From contig NC_135150.1 of assembly GCF_050948215.1 (NCBI RefSeq), positions 18,641,943-18,705,942 on the forward strand: 64,000 bases of DNA, read 5' to 3'. Made by a program: the position numbers and the translations under genes. The notes beneath the pieces are model-generated. The model was not told the DNA's origin. It saw only the letters and a program-made list of their open reading frames with translations, and did no database searches. This DNA is from Halictus rubicundus (taxonomy: Eukaryota; Arthropoda; Insecta; Hymenoptera; Halictidae). Below, one piece after another: positions 1 through 12,259 of the stretch; the first letter of the stretch is position 1, and the number at the start of each line of letters is the position of its first letter.

Positions 1-1430
1 TTTTTATTCCGATAGCTCTAGTGTTCATTGTGTACGGGATTTCATATTGGCATTTTGGGCCTCGAACTTTGGAGCGTACGGTAGCCGCTCCGTGTTTCTT
101 TCCTGTCCTCTCGGGATGACATAATTCGTAATTCCGGACCAGAGATCTTCGACGGATCATTTCACCGTCGCATTCAACGAACGAGACCTTAGCTGCCGAG
201 TGTTCGAGCGTCGGAGGACCTCGTGGACAAGTTTTCTCTCTCAACAGGTGGTAGTTAAGTTCCTCGAGCGTGGTGCAACAGGGATGCCCGAGCGATCTCT
301 GGAGAGGCGGGTGCAACGACAATTGACTGCAGATAGTTAATGCACGACGCTGAAGCCGGACAACGCGAAACAAACGATGCTCCCCTTCTAGTCGACGAAT
401 TAATTCAATTCAAAAACGGACATTTCCTTACCCGTTCGCAAAAATGTACAAAAACACCACAGCAAAAATGCCAATAGATAGATAGATGCCAAAGAGTGAA
501 CTACTTTTTAAGAAAATTAAATAATTAAATTAATCTTTGAAGTCTCCTCTAATAATCCTTCTGCACAATGCCCTTGAAAAGAAACATTTACAATAAAATC
601 CCCTGCGACGTACAAAAGAGCACGGATGCCAGATAAAATATTAATCGGTAAATAAAGTAACTGATATAATTATCTAAAAAAGAAGAATAAGTAAAAATGC
701 TGGAACTCTTTTACGCGGAAACCATCCACCGTCAAAGAAATCGTTCTCGGCTCGTACGGCTTCCGATAAAACGTCCAGAGACTGTTCGGGTGATCGGTAA
801 CAAAGTCGTTTATCGTTTCCCGTATCGATCGCCTCTCGACACGCGATCTCGGCGGAACAAGATAACAATAACAAGAGACAATCGCGAACCGGCTCTGTTC
901 GCCGCGGCTCGCCGCAAATGGAGCACTACTTTCCCGTAGGTGTCTCGTGTGATTAGCCGAGCCTCGCTCATGGAAAATTAATGCTCGCTCTCGGGGGATC
1001 GGGAAAGCGGCCGTTTTTCCATTTCCCCTGGGAAAACACCGGCGGCCGACCGCCGCCAAGAAAGTTTAATCAATAAACAGACGGTGCCGGCGGAAAGATG
1101 CGTGCCATTGTCGCGCGCCGCCGATAAGCTCAGGTGTAGCACACCTGAAACCAATTAGAGCCGGCTGGGAATTTCGGCGGAAGGACGAGCCGCGTTGCGG
1201 TTCCTCTAATCGGGAATTCAAACAGACCGCCCGGGTAACCGATTGCCGGAAACGCGAGTGGAACTCACTGTAGACCAAGATGTCCGGGAAACATTGATCA
1301 GTTTCATAATAGAGACCACTGGTCGAGCAAATTAGGGGCGTAGAGAGTATTATTTTTAATGGTTCCAGAAACGTTGAAAGGCTTGGCAGATTTTTATTTG
1401 GTGCTCTTTGCCATCAGAAAAACTATTATT
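1..1430. other. Unannotated non-coding stretch
   Basis: I see no gene, repeat or element here. Open frames occur on both strands at about 0.7-1.3 kb, but they overlap one another and encode basic, low-information peptides. That is what CpG-rich DNA gives by chance. Confidence 0.5.
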
Positions 1431-1466
1431 TTAACACTAAACCTACCACGGTCGGTCAAATTCACC
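1431..1466 (+). mobile_element. TTAA-adjacent terminal motif of a possible piggyBac-type MITE
   Basis: The segment begins TTAACACTAAACCTACC and runs into a short near-palindrome, GGTCAAATTCACC. Related TTAACACT or TTAACCCT starts recur at 20.39, 22.23, 29.11, 36.57 and 56.90 kb. TTAA is the target of piggyBac-like elements. I could not find the partner end, so this is at most one terminus. Confidence 0.25.
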
Positions 1467-1800
1467 TTTACAAACTTCTGCGTACAAGTTGCTACATAAA
1501 GTGAAAAACAATTTTTACAAAAATTGTAATTGGTCGAGATTGCAGAGAAAATACTGAAAGTTGTATTTTGCAACTTTTTTATGTAGACTTACATTGAAAA
1601 TTTAGAAAGTGCAATTTGTAGATCTGTATGAATTGTACATATTCTGAGAATTCCATCAAAATCGGTCAACGTTGCAAAGAGCTACAGACGTTTCAAAATG
1701 ATCACATAAGGGCGAAATTCCCACACAAGGCCAAAATTCTGCGACTTTCACCCTTAAGTTTTCATCATTTCAGTAAGCTGGAAATAATACATAATTCTTA

Positions 1801-1873
1801 AATTCTTTTAATCTTCCCACTCTTTCAAATTGTACTCATTTTTGTCATAAACATATAAAATTCGAAGCCTAGT
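1801..1873 (+). mobile_element. Partial copy of the AGACTGCGGAT MITE family, right end
   Basis: The sequence TTTTTGTCATAAACATATAA followed by AATTCGAAGCCTAG is a degraded form of the right terminus of full copies such as 13424-13621. No left end is recognisable upstream. Confidence 0.35.
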
Positions 1874-1879
1874 CGAATC

Positions 1880-4800
1880 ACTCGTGTGGTCTGTACGAGA
1901 AAAATATAAATAATGTTAAGGCTTGTTTCAAAGGTTATTTTACAGATTGGTCTGTATGGATTTTTATTTCGAAAATATAAATCGATGCAACAGTGTCCGA
2001 AGAAAAATCTCGAATAACTCTATTGTAACATTTTTGAATTTGTCAAGTAAAATATAGTCGGTGAATATCCATGGTTAAATGGTGTAATAAGTCCATATGA
2101 ACAAACACTGCTTAGTAACCACTTGGCCACTAATATGATTTTATGCTCGGTACAAAAATCGCCTTAATGGAATGGCCGGGAGCTGCAACACAGATTTTCC
2201 GGCGGAAGTTTAAATTGGGAACAGCCAGCAGAAGAATAACACAAAGATGCAGCTCCGCGAGAAATAAATGAGAGTAGCGGCTGGAAAATGGCGGAGGAGA
2301 AGCGTTTCGAATTGAAGATGGCTAGAAAAAGCACATCTACGGAGAAAGGAAACTCTGCTAGAGGAATGATTGAAAAGAGAGCTGAACGAAATGTCCGAGG
2401 AAATGCTTCACAGCACACACCGTGTGCAAGGAGTAATCGACTAAAATATTCGAAAGAATGCTCTAATCTTAATGATATTCTAGAAGAAAGATAGAAAATT
2501 GTAGTTCGGAGTAACTCGACATTACGTTTTGGAAAAAGAATGAATTTCATCGGGAAAGAGACAGAGACAAATGAAGGGTTCAAAAGGGACTCATGGAAAA
2601 CAAATGTTTACAGAGAATACTTGAAAAGAGAGAGGTTCGGGGGAATAGTAATTGAATAGGGAAGGAACCGGAGTGGGTTGTAGCTGAAAAAATATAGTTT
2701 GAAACGAGCAGAGGCTTCGAAAACGCCGGGAAAAGATAATCGAAAAAGAGGGTTTGGAAAAACAGTAAAGGGCGGAGAACATGTAAAAAGGGTGGTCCGC
2801 GGGGAAAGAATAATTCGATGTAAACATACGAGAAAACATGTCAGCAAGAATTCAAAAGACTATAATTGCAGGGAGAATATTTTTCAAAGATCCTTGATCC
2901 TTTAATAAAAAACATAACAATTAAACTCGGAGAATATGATGAATTTTTGTGAATATTCACCAAGCTGCAAGTCTCGAGGATATAAAAAATTGCACAATTA
3001 AAATTTAATCTATTCGGTTGTGCCGACAGTTTTTTTATGGAAGTAAATTGCGCGGTTAAGTAAGAGGAACCTTAGAAAATAATGGAGCAACCTAGTGATT
3101 TTATTTCGTTGTTCCGAGTGCAATTTTATTTCGATTTTCATTTTGTGGAAACCGACCACAAAAATGTGAATTTGCATAAAATTCCGCAATCTAGTCGTAA
3201 AGCACCGGTCGGCTCAACTTCCGGGAAAGTTTCCCTTGGCGAAACTTTTGCCGGGGCCATTTTCCTGGATTTTCTACGCGCCGTGTCCGGCAGACGCAGT
3301 CTTTCTTTTCTATTTTCTACTGCATGTGTTCTTAATGGATGCGCCGCGGCGGTAACAAGTTTGCGATTTAACCGGTAACTTCGCCGAACCGAACGCTTCC
3401 AAGTAATACATTTGCTAAACGTCGCGGAATTATTCTGTTATCGAACTTCCGCTGCTTCGTTAAACGGCCCTCGCGCCGATAAAAATGCTTGCGAAAAAGC
3501 CCTGCGAAATATCAAATTCCCGAGACAATCCGGGGGGATCCTCGAACGGTTAAGAAAGGCTAGAGCAGAGCAGTTACATGCTCTATTAGCGGGAAATTAC
3601 CTTGGTTCGTTAAAAATTTAATTAAACGAGATACTTCGACGGCTCACAAATTAAGCGCCGCTCTACGCACGCTCTGCTCTTTGACCCTAGATTATGTTAC
3701 TGGGCTCTTCTCCCTCCTTTTCTCACCATAAACGCTGGATGTAAGATAAAATGTTGCTCAAAAGTTAATCAAAATGAAATTATTTAAATCTTAAAGAAGT
3801 CTTTATGCAATAAATCTTAAAGAAATCATGGAAGCTTTATGCAAGCAATCTAAACTCTTCGACGGTGGAGCTTGGGTCCATTTTGACCCGGACAATTTCT
3901 ATTAAATCATTAGAATTGACAGCTGAAAGTACCTTGAAAAATATATGTCCCAAAAATTCACAACGCTGTAAATGCTCTAAAAAGTATTAATTCGATAATT
4001 ATAAAAATCTTTATGCAATAATAAAATCGGTTAACCTCGTACAAGCATTCCGGCCAAAGCTCACGCCCGTCAACGAGAAGATGCGAATTTCAACTAAGCC
4101 CCGTTACGGCTGACGAGGCTCGCGTCCGACTAATTATCTATCACCTCGCGTTAATGAATTAATTTCTGAAACGATAGAAGAAGAGCAACACAATCGCGCG
4201 ATCTAATTAGAAGCTCCCAATTACGCAGAGCTTCTACGTGATTACGCGAGATTCTACACGGTAGCATTGAGATTAACAACAACGATGATATTGTTTATAT
4301 TACGCCGGTGTATAAATTGTATTTGATAAGCGTAATTTATGCAACACGGTACCGGGCGAAGAAAATAAAAAAGAGCGTCCGGGAAAAGCTGTGTACGCGG
4401 CTCGTATAAAAGTTACACAGGGTCGTATTCATCCCGCGATTCCTTCAGCGTTTTATTAATAAATAAAAGCGGTTCGCAACTTGCCACCGTCAGCCGCTCA
4501 TGAAAAATTCAGAACGGAGCCTGTGTCGTGGAAAAAATCGCGGAAAACGCGCGGCGACAACCGTTCAACGAGGAGGAATTCCGAGCTCTCAGACGGCGTG
4601 GTTAACTTGAGGAAACCGCTCCCTGGAAAACGATAGTGAGAATTTCAAATTTCATCGATCGGGCATCGTCGATGTCCGATCGCAGCTGGACCCGTTCCCT
4701 TCGGCTAATTGAATCCGGCGCGTTTCCTCTGCCCGACGCTCGTGCCGACGCGTTCGTTGCCAAACGCGGCCACTTTCCAATTACTAAAACGAATTAAATA

Positions 4801-4940
4801 AGTTCGAACGAAGATAAAGCGTACCGAAGGACGCACCAACGACGGACACTTCGAACGTGCACAGTGTTTCGAAAAATTTACTGTGCCACTGCGGAAAACC
4901 CTCTGTAGACGTCTCTTGAAAAATGTAATTTCTATTCCTG
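1880..4940. other. Unannotated non-coding stretch
   Basis: No element or gene is recognised. At 2.28-2.88 kb the plus strand is strongly purine-rich, which keeps frames open on both strands without any protein-like pattern. Around 3.87 kb there is a short inverted motif, GGGTCCATTTTGACCC, of the kind found near TTAA-type element ends. Around 4.13-4.26 kb there are several ATTA-containing homeodomain-like core motifs, unremarkable in AT-rich DNA. Confidence 0.4.
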
Positions 4941-4950
4941 AAAGAATCAG

Positions 4951-5160
4951 GTAATCAATTATTTTGAAATCTGAAACAAACTTTCTAGTAAATTCGGGTT
5001 TTTATTTCTTAATTTACTATATAATCTCCAGCATTATCAAAGACAGTTTGCCATCTTTTCAGCAAATTTTCAATCTTGCAGAATCTTGCATCTTCTACAG
5101 AAGTGAATGTTTTATTTCTTAAATAATGCTCCACAGCATTACTACTAACTAAAGGATCGT
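4951..5160 (-). pseudogene. Mariner-like transposase, 3' terminal remnant
   Basis: On the minus strand an open stretch of about 49 codons ends in a TAA at 5009-5011. It reads as the extreme C-terminus of a mariner transposase: a segment like NAVEHYLRNKTF, then KRWQTVFDNAGDY just before the stop. The mariner family ends in an R/K-W-Q...GDY signature, and the 25.7-kb copy here has the near-identical RWQTVLDNDGDYTIN. The sequence beyond the stop (4951-5008) matches the 3' untranslated and terminal part of the copies at 25679-26262, 39001-39214 and 59969-60040. The catalytic DD(34)D core, the DNA-binding domain and the 5' end are missing. It is a dead fragment and cannot encode a functional enzyme. 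Confidence 0.75.
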
Positions 5161-5244
5161 AGTCTAACGTTAAACATTCCAGAAATTGTAAGAGTAAGTT
5201 GATCCTACGATTTGATCAGATTGAAATCTTTCATGGGTCGATTA

Positions 5245-5945
5245 GTTAAATTGGGATCTTCGATCCTGGATGTTGAACTTTGATCTTTCATGCCCGGTAG
5301 TGCTAAACTCAAATTCCGTCGCATGGAGTAGACAAGACTTTCTCCTTTGACTTTGACTTAATTGAACTAAAGCCCCTGCGATCCTCATTCCTTTGGCTTT
5401 GAATTGATTGAATTTGTATGCTTTGACCTTCAATTGATTGAACCTGTGAGCTTTAGTTCCTGGATAATTGAATTTCGGTTCTTTTAACTTTGGATTGAAT
5501 GAACTTGGGTCCTTTAACTTTGAATTTATTGAACTTGGCTTCTCCAGCCTTTGGAGCGATGAATTTTGGGCCCCTTGCAGTTCGAACAGATTGAATTTGG
5601 GTCCTTTGTTTTTTGACCCTATTGAATTTGGGCCATCTGGACCCTTTGGACTTTGAATCGGTAGAATTCATTAATTAATTTAATTTGGGTCTTTTGGCCT
5701 CGGAATCGATTTAATTTGGGTCCTTTGGTCTGTGAATGGATGAAATTTGGGTCCTTTGGTCTCTAATTAATTGAATTTGGGTCTTTTGGCCTGTGAATGT
5801 ATTGAATTTGGGCCTTTGGTCTCTGATTAATTTAATTTTAGGTCCTATAACTTTGTTATAGGAATCGATTGAATTTGGGTCTTTTGGCCTTTGATTGATT
5901 TGAATCCTGGGGCCTTGAATTAACTATAATTGAGTCCCCTGATTG
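5245..5945. repeat. Degenerate minisatellite, unit about 36 bp
   Basis: The motif TTGAATTTGGGTCCTTTGG recurs roughly every 30-40 bp, separated by variants of CCT(C/G)TGAATT. The units drift in length and sequence but keep the GGGTC(C/T)TTTGG core. The minus-strand translation is also periodic (repeated KFN/KFI and KVKGPKF-like blocks), an effect of the DNA repeat and not evidence for a protein. The best-preserved part is about 5590-5900. Confidence 0.7.
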
Positions 5946-6471
5946 TGGATTCCTTGGATTCAAATTGACTAGGATATTGTATAAACAAGACTTAGATCCT
6001 TCAGTTTTAAATAAATCGTCCGGAATCAGATTAAAAGCACTCTGGACAACATCCAATTTGAACTGTTGTTTACAGTGGTGATCGTTCAACCACAGCAACA
6101 TTATACTCATATTAAGCTTGGAATATAGTCTCCCTCCACTAAATTATCCAAACAGACCAACCAGGGAAAACATGCTATACTATCAGGTGTCCACGGAAGC
6201 ATAATGGTAACCGGAGACCGCTAGAATTATTCACAGCTCACTTTCCAACTGCTCCAGTCGCACGTACCTTCACAATTTACCTGGATACGATTATCAACGA
6301 CATAATAATTTCTAACCCTTCTGGGACGACACCTGATCATTGATCACTATGTATTAATTACCGTCTTATATTATTACAGCAGTTACCATGTGATCTGCTG
6401 ATGATTTAGACTTTTCGATATTTTTCATACACAGCTTTCTACAAATCTTAGAAAGTAAATATATTATTTAA

Positions 6472-6606
6472 CCCTTTGCACTCGATGCTATTTTAACTCC
6501 AAAGAATATTTCAAAGAGTGTTTAGTAATTTATTAAATACAAACAAATTTAATAATGTAAAAAATATTTTGTATAATGATTGCAGTCGCCATTCGAGTGC
6601 TAAGGG
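6472..6606. mobile_element. 135-bp TTAA-target MITE (piggyBac-type ends)
   Basis: The left end is TTAA followed by CCCTTTGCACTCGA. The right end is TTCGAGTGCTAAGGG followed by TTAC. The two ends are inverted repeats of about 14 bp with one or two mismatches, and the flanking tetranucleotides TTAA/TTAC fit a TTAA target duplication. The interior is AT-rich and non-coding. A second, half-length copy in inverse orientation lies at 35622-35715. Single ends of the same type occur near 36568 and 50185. Confidence 0.7.
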
Positions 6607-6619
6607 TTACTAAATTTTG

Positions 6620-7385
6620 AAGTATTCTTCGGAATTAGCAGACTGCATAGACGTTGTTCCGGAACGGTTTAAACGGTTGCCGTCATTCGAACATGGTTCC
6701 CCGATTAGTATTTAGAAGCAATGGACCACGTCTAAAGTGCACACCTAACGATTAACGTCGACGCACACGGACGCATACCGTTGTTAAACCCCCATCGATA
6801 CCGCATCTGCGCGTTCTACGATTCGTATGAACGGCACTTGGCACGGATAATCGGCGATCCGATCTCGGTATTAATTACTTCCAATTAGGCGTATTATTGT
6901 AATAGCGTAATTAAGGCCGGCCGGAGTAGTTCGTTTCGCGTCGCGCCATTAATTCGGTTACGTGGATCGAATGTTTTGCTGTCGCGGACCGAGAGGGATC
7001 GCTTAATCGGCTTTTTTCCCCCCAGTAATTTGCCGGAATTGCTTTGGTTTCCGTGCGATCTCAACTACAATCAATTATGCTCTCCGCCGGTAAAGAATCG
7101 AGAAACTATGCAAACCCAGACGGACCCTAATTGTAACACCTTGACGGAGGAAAATTGTCATCTGATTTCCCAGTGTTTTCTTTACAAGAAAAAATGTAGC
7201 CTTTTCACATTTACTTTGGATGTTAAAAATTCAAGCTACAGTAATGTAAAATTGGGAAACAACTGTTCAAGTTCGAATTTTAAGCGACAATTGAATTGTT
7301 AGAAATTTGCACTCTATTTTTTATAAATACTTCTGTATTGTAGTGGAAGGGAAAGCGGTCACTGATCTCATTTTTTAACCTCCTA
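6620..7385. other. Unannotated non-coding stretch
   Basis: Nothing recognised. Around 6.87-6.96 kb several ATTA/TAATTA motifs sit next to GC-rich sequence. This could be a homeodomain-binding cluster but is not distinctive enough to call. Confidence 0.4.
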
Positions 7386-7388
7386 ATC

Positions 7389-7512
7389 ACTATACGCCAC
7401 TATAGTGGCTTCCGTGGAAAGCATCAGTTCGAACGGTACGCCACTATAGTGGTTTCCGTGGAAAGCATCAGTTTGAACGGTAACGCCACTATAGTGGCTT
7501 TTGTGCCTTCCG
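7389..7512. repeat. 44-bp tandem repeat carrying a perfect palindrome
   Basis: Units begin at 7395, 7439 and 7484. Each contains the perfect 12-bp palindrome CCACTATAGTGG, followed by TTCCGTGGAAAGCATCAG in the first two units. The third unit is cut short. A TTAA at about 7376 lies just upstream, so this may be the sub-terminal repeat of a TTAA-type transposon end. Confidence 0.8.
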
Positions 7513-7520
7513 AGGCCAGG

Positions 7521-7610
7521 CGCGCCGTCCCTGGGAGACAGACTTACGGACGACCGCGCCGTACCTGGAAGATAGATTTGCGGACGACCGCGCCGTGCTT
7601 AAGAGATTAA
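7521..7610. repeat. 34-bp tandem repeat, GC-rich
   Basis: Units begin at 7521, 7555 and 7589, each starting CGCGCCGT. The first two continue as CCTGG(G/A)AGA(C/T)AGA, and each of these two units closes with CGGACGAC. It abuts the 44-bp repeat but has unrelated sequence. The third unit is partial. Confidence 0.75.
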
Positions 7611-7619
7611 ACACAGTGG

Positions 7620-10510
7620 CTTTAATATTATAAATACATAGACGTTTAAGGTTTGTCTGTAAGGTTTGTGGAACAGTGTAGCACAAGTTCGAATTTAATG
7701 TTTAACTGTAATTGCATCAAGGAAGGACTCTGTCTTAGCGCGTAATTTGCTTTTTCGTTTCGTAAGACACAGGCTGCAGTGTTGCGAAAACGCATTTGCA
7801 TGCGGTACGTAACGCAGTGAGTCACTCCATTCGATGATAATTAACCGGTTCATCTTGATGCAGATTAAAGCGTCCAGTGCGCGCACCCTAGCACGGATTT
7901 CCATCGATTATGTAAATCCGCCGCTTTGTGTAAAGTGGCATTATTTGTGTTTCTGCCGTCGACGATATCGATAGTAAGCGTGTTATACTGCCTCATTTGT
8001 TTTGCGCCGGGGAACACCACTACTAAAATATTACGCGTCTAGCAAATTTGAAAAATCGGCTGGCACAATAAAAAGAAAAAAACAAAGTGTACAAAACGGA
8101 TCCAGGAATTAAATTCCGCGGAGAAAACAGTGCGCGATTCGTTTAACGAGTTTTGAAACGAAAGATGTTTTTTTTTTTTTTCTTGCTTTGAGACACTGCA
8201 CGAAGGAGGGAAGAACTCCGATTCACTCGGGAAGTTGAGATAAGTACATCGCAATGTATCTTGGGTTCGATAAACTTTCTTTTCGTTCGTCGCCTATTAG
8301 AACCGAACGGGGAGAAACCGCACTTCTCGCGCTTCCGCAACTTAGTTCGCGGCCGGGGAATTTCTTGCGGGTAATCATAACGTAATCGTAACAAGAACCT
8401 AATAACATTATCCGTCGCGAACTTGTTCCCCCAACGGCCGGAAGAAACCGATAGAAAAACTTTTCCAACAGTCCCGGGACAATCGTCGCCGCGGTCACAA
8501 CCACGCGAGAAACCGGAAGCGAATCGCGAATAGAAGAAATTGCGGCCGATTAATTTACGGGGCTCGGCGGTGAAATTAGGGCAATTGGTGTCGGATGCAC
8601 GCTGGCCACCTACACAAAAACCTGCGTGGTAAATCGCTATCATTCAACTATGAAACTTTACGTGAAACAAAAGTGGAAGCTGGACGGAAAATGATTTCGT
8701 TCATAAATAATTTTAATAATCTTGATACATTGGTAATTATGAGACCATATTTCTAGGCTCTGTTGTCTTATTCACTATTGTTGTTTCTATGATACAATCG
8801 TTTTTTTTTTTATAACAATGTGTTGTTTTGCGGTCTCCAAATTGAGTTGAAAGAATCAGGCACAGCTGATGCGGCTCCTATCATATGATAAAAAATATTG
8901 TTTTAAAAAAAACCTTATGCATATTCCCTTGCATGTTTGTTAACTAAATTCCCTGTATTTTAGTTTACTTATGCATACCTAGCACAGTACATTAACATTC
9001 ATCTCGAAATTGAATTAAACATTCTAGAAGGAAGATTTTCCTACATGTATATTCATTATACGGTTTCATAAATCGTTTTGGTACGATTAAATAGTCTGAT
9101 CAAATTTTAAGAAAGTGGGAGATTTTTTTCCATCGGAAAATTTCAAGAAAATATTTTAAAGCAATCAGTGGAATGAAGAGAATACCTAAAAGGCAGTCGA
9201 AGTCTATCGTAGTAGTACCTTCTAGACGATAATTGTCCCTGGCCAGACCCGTGTTTTGGACAAGTATCGAATAGACACTGCATATTTAGAAAAACACGTC
9301 CAAATTACTATTAAAAGGTACTTGTCCTCTTTAAAGAAGGGCTTATGTTCTATGTTTCATTCTCTCCAAACGAAACGACATCGTTCCAAGAAAAAATGCA
9401 ATTTTGAGGACAAATGAGTACAATCCGTGATACCGATCGTTGAAATCGAACTTTTTGGACAGTTTGAAAATATAGAAAAATTCTGAAAAATATATAAATG
9501 CTATGCTACTGTAAATGACTATTTTCCTGAAATATTGGAACGAGATTATCATTCCAAATCACTCGACCCACACACTTTTCGGGAAATTCTTTTCCCCGAG
9601 GACCAAAAATGTCTTAATTGGCAGGTTTCCCCAGTAAACGTTAAAGATCGAGGGTGAAAATGTGCGCAGCGGTTATTCCATTTCGTCGGGGCGCTCTCTC
9701 CCCGGTCCCGATATTTTGACCGCCGTTAATTAACGACGCGCCGGGAGATCGTTAAGTGAATTACAGCCGGAAATACGATTTATCGGCGACGATATCAGGT
9801 TCTGCGCTGATATTAACGACCAACAGACCTCCGCGCAGAAGAGAACGATTGGCAACAACGTGACAAGCACGCCGATGATGAAACTGCTGGGAAAATCTGA
9901 GAGTTCCCCAAGGGTGAAACGGAATGTTTCTCGTTTCGAACGATTTCGATTTTTGTTTCGCGTCCGGCGGCGAATGCAATCGCTTAGCTCGGCCACCGTG
10001 ATCGATGAGCTATCGGTCCACATTTACGTCTGGATTCATTAAAATCACACCGCGCCAGCCCGCTCGCCTGTAATAGATAAGAAGTTCGAACCGCGGGGCT
10101 ATCGGCTTCACGCCATATTGGTAAGCGATTTTTCATCATACGAAGCTTCTCTAAACGATTCGACGAATCGGAGTGTGAACATTCGTTCGTTCGTTCTGCT
10201 TAATTTCATTCGGAATGTTTGACTTTGTTCTATCAATTTGAAAATTGATTAGCGTTTACGGTACGACACGAAAAGAATTTTAAACGACACAGAATTATTT
10301 TCTAAAGGAAATACTACACGTTTGTGATACTTCTTTGTGGTGCTTAAATTAATTCGTAGCCCTTGAAATTAATAAACTGTGAGGTTTTTGTCAAATCAAG
10401 TAGGTAACTGGATTTACCACTGTCCTGTAAGGTGTAGCAAAAGCACAGAAAATATTGAGGATTATTTTTAAAAATTGAATGTATTTTGATTATTTAAAAA
10501 AGAAACTTAA
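7620..10510. other. Unannotated non-coding stretch
   Basis: No gene or repeat family recognised. The segment alternates between GC-richer islands (8.25-8.63 and 9.56-10.14 kb) and AT-rich DNA. The islands hold overlapping open frames on both strands without protein-like features. Confidence 0.45.
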
Positions 10511-10513
10511 GAA

Positions 10514-10605
10514 GTCGTGCCTAGTCCGGTATTGGCAGAGAGAGGGTAACCTTTTCCCCTCAATTCGTGCTCCCTCCCCTCATCTGGCAACACAGGCTGT
10601 GCCCA
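10514..10605 (+). mobile_element. Fragment of an hAT-type element
   Basis: About 85 bp match, in inverse orientation, the left part of the hAT-like element at 55374-55726. The shared blocks include GGCAGAGAGAGGGTAAC and GTGCTCCCTCCCCTCATCTG. The match decays just before the terminal CAGGCC motif, so no end or target duplication can be defined. Confidence 0.65.
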
Positions 10606-10609
10606 CAGC

Positions 10610-11800
10610 ATTGAATTTTGTGCAAGAAAACTAGAAGTTCAAATTCATTTTGTCTCAAATAAATTTTTTGTATGCATTTAAAAAAAGAAGAGAACATATA
10701 TACCAACAAAAATTAATTTTATTTACCCAATGAAGAATCTTTTAGTCGGCGAAATTAATTTTTTTTATGTGTTTTGACTGGTTCCAATTTTACAGGATAA
10801 CCTACGAAGACTATTAACCATTTTCCAAGCAGGTACAGCGCGAAATAATGTTTAAAAAGTTTGAAGATTTAGTTTAAAGATTTTTCGATCCAAAGGAAAG
10901 CTAAAGTGTACTACATTTTGAGCTATAAGCTTTTATAAATACTTAAAGCATGGCGACCCAAATTCCGCAGGACACAGTTTAAATTTCAAACCGAGTTCTT
11001 AACACACACACACACACACGAGTAAATATACGCTTCTACACGTATTGCACGAGCGATCGCATCATTTTCGAACGCATCTAAAATTTAATGCACCGGGTTT
11101 TAATAATTCTTCGCCGTATGAACGAAATCGGACACGTATCTCGGATCCTTATGATTTTAAATACACGTTCCTTCGACGGTCACGTAAATCGTTTCGATGT
11201 TTCAAACCTGACAGACTCTCTTCCCGGTTTCGTTGCCGAGGCGGTGTAAACACAGCCGGGAGTTGCGTTCCCAAACCCTCGAGGAACATTACTGTCTACC
11301 CCGGAATTTAGAGTACATAAGAAATGTAGTAATTGAGAAAGGTGGAAGAGGTCTTGCGCAAGTTTTCGGTCCTCTACCTTCGAAGTTTATGACAGGACTC
11401 GTCTCGACGGTCTCTGTTTTACGATATCTCGCCGTCCCTTTTTCCAACGGGTAGTCGAGCTGCCTCAATTAATAGTTCGGGTCGGTGTTGATGGCAGTCG
11501 ACTGGCAGAAGCTCGAAACTTAAGGGTTGCATGCGGTACAAATAAATTGCGGGTGCTTCAGCGCAAATTCTCGCGTTATTAAACTGACTTACTGGAAGAT
11601 GCACACGACACTGGTTGAAGTGTACATTTTTTTGAAACACATAGGTGAAAATATTAACAGAAACTAATATTTTCATTTTATTTGTGCCTTGGGGGATCTT
11701 TTAATCCGTGGAAGAAAAATTTCCCTGATTTTAATTTCAACAAAATTTGAACACAATCCCATAATCATAATGCATAGCCCTTAAATCATTTTTCACTATT
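10610..11800. other. Unannotated stretch with a short (AC)n microsatellite
   Basis: An (AC)9 run lies at about 11002-11019. The rest shows no recognisable gene or element. Confidence 0.5.
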
Positions 11801-11803
11801 CTA

Positions 11804-12251
11804 CAGGGTATTTCACCTAACTCGAGCATCTAAAATATCTTGCTTGTTTTTTATGATAGCAGAAAATTTCGGCGGAAACCATTAGTTGGTTCAGAGGGGC
11901 AAATATTATGATTTTTTGAGATTTCAAGGTCATCGACGTCTTTTAAACGAAACCCTAATTTTTTTTCTTGAAACTTTTATGAATTTTATACTTTTATAAA
12001 TATTTTTATTTTTACAGGTCGTTGAATTCGCCTTGACCTCGACCATGATATAGCGATAATAAAAGTATATCGTTCCTTTTAAAAAAACTTCGATGACCTT
12101 GAAATCTCAAAAAATATAACCTTGAACAAATTCTTTTGCCTATCATAACATTCGCCCCTCTGAGCCAACTAATGTTTTCCTCTGACATTTTTGTCTATCA
12201 TAAAAAAACAAGCGGGATATTATAGATGCTCGAGTTAGGTGAAACACCGTG
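11804..12251. mobile_element. 448-bp foldback element with CAGGG ends (family B)
   Basis: The element starts CTA-CAGGGTATTTCACCTAACT and ends with the inverse, AGTTAGGTGAAACACCGTG. The inverted arms are about 150 bp each. The inner arm sequences TTTGAGATTTCAAGGTCATC and GATGACCTTGAAATCTCAAA pair across a central loop of roughly 100 bp. The whole unit could therefore fold into one long hairpin. No coding capacity. A shorter copy at 33684-33951 keeps both ends. TA flanks and CAGGG termini suggest a Tc1/mariner-like mobiliser, which is inference. Confidence 0.75.
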
Positions 12252-12259
12252 CATAACTA

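Noticed and set aside
670..1278. Overlapping open frames on both strands (up to 129 codons)
   Set aside because: Mutual overlap, basic low-information peptides, no domain, and CpG-rich DNA that naturally lacks stops.
5453..5671. Minus-strand frame with repeated KFN/KVKGPKF peptide
   Set aside because: The periodicity comes from the DNA minisatellite. Unit length drifts out of frame elsewhere.
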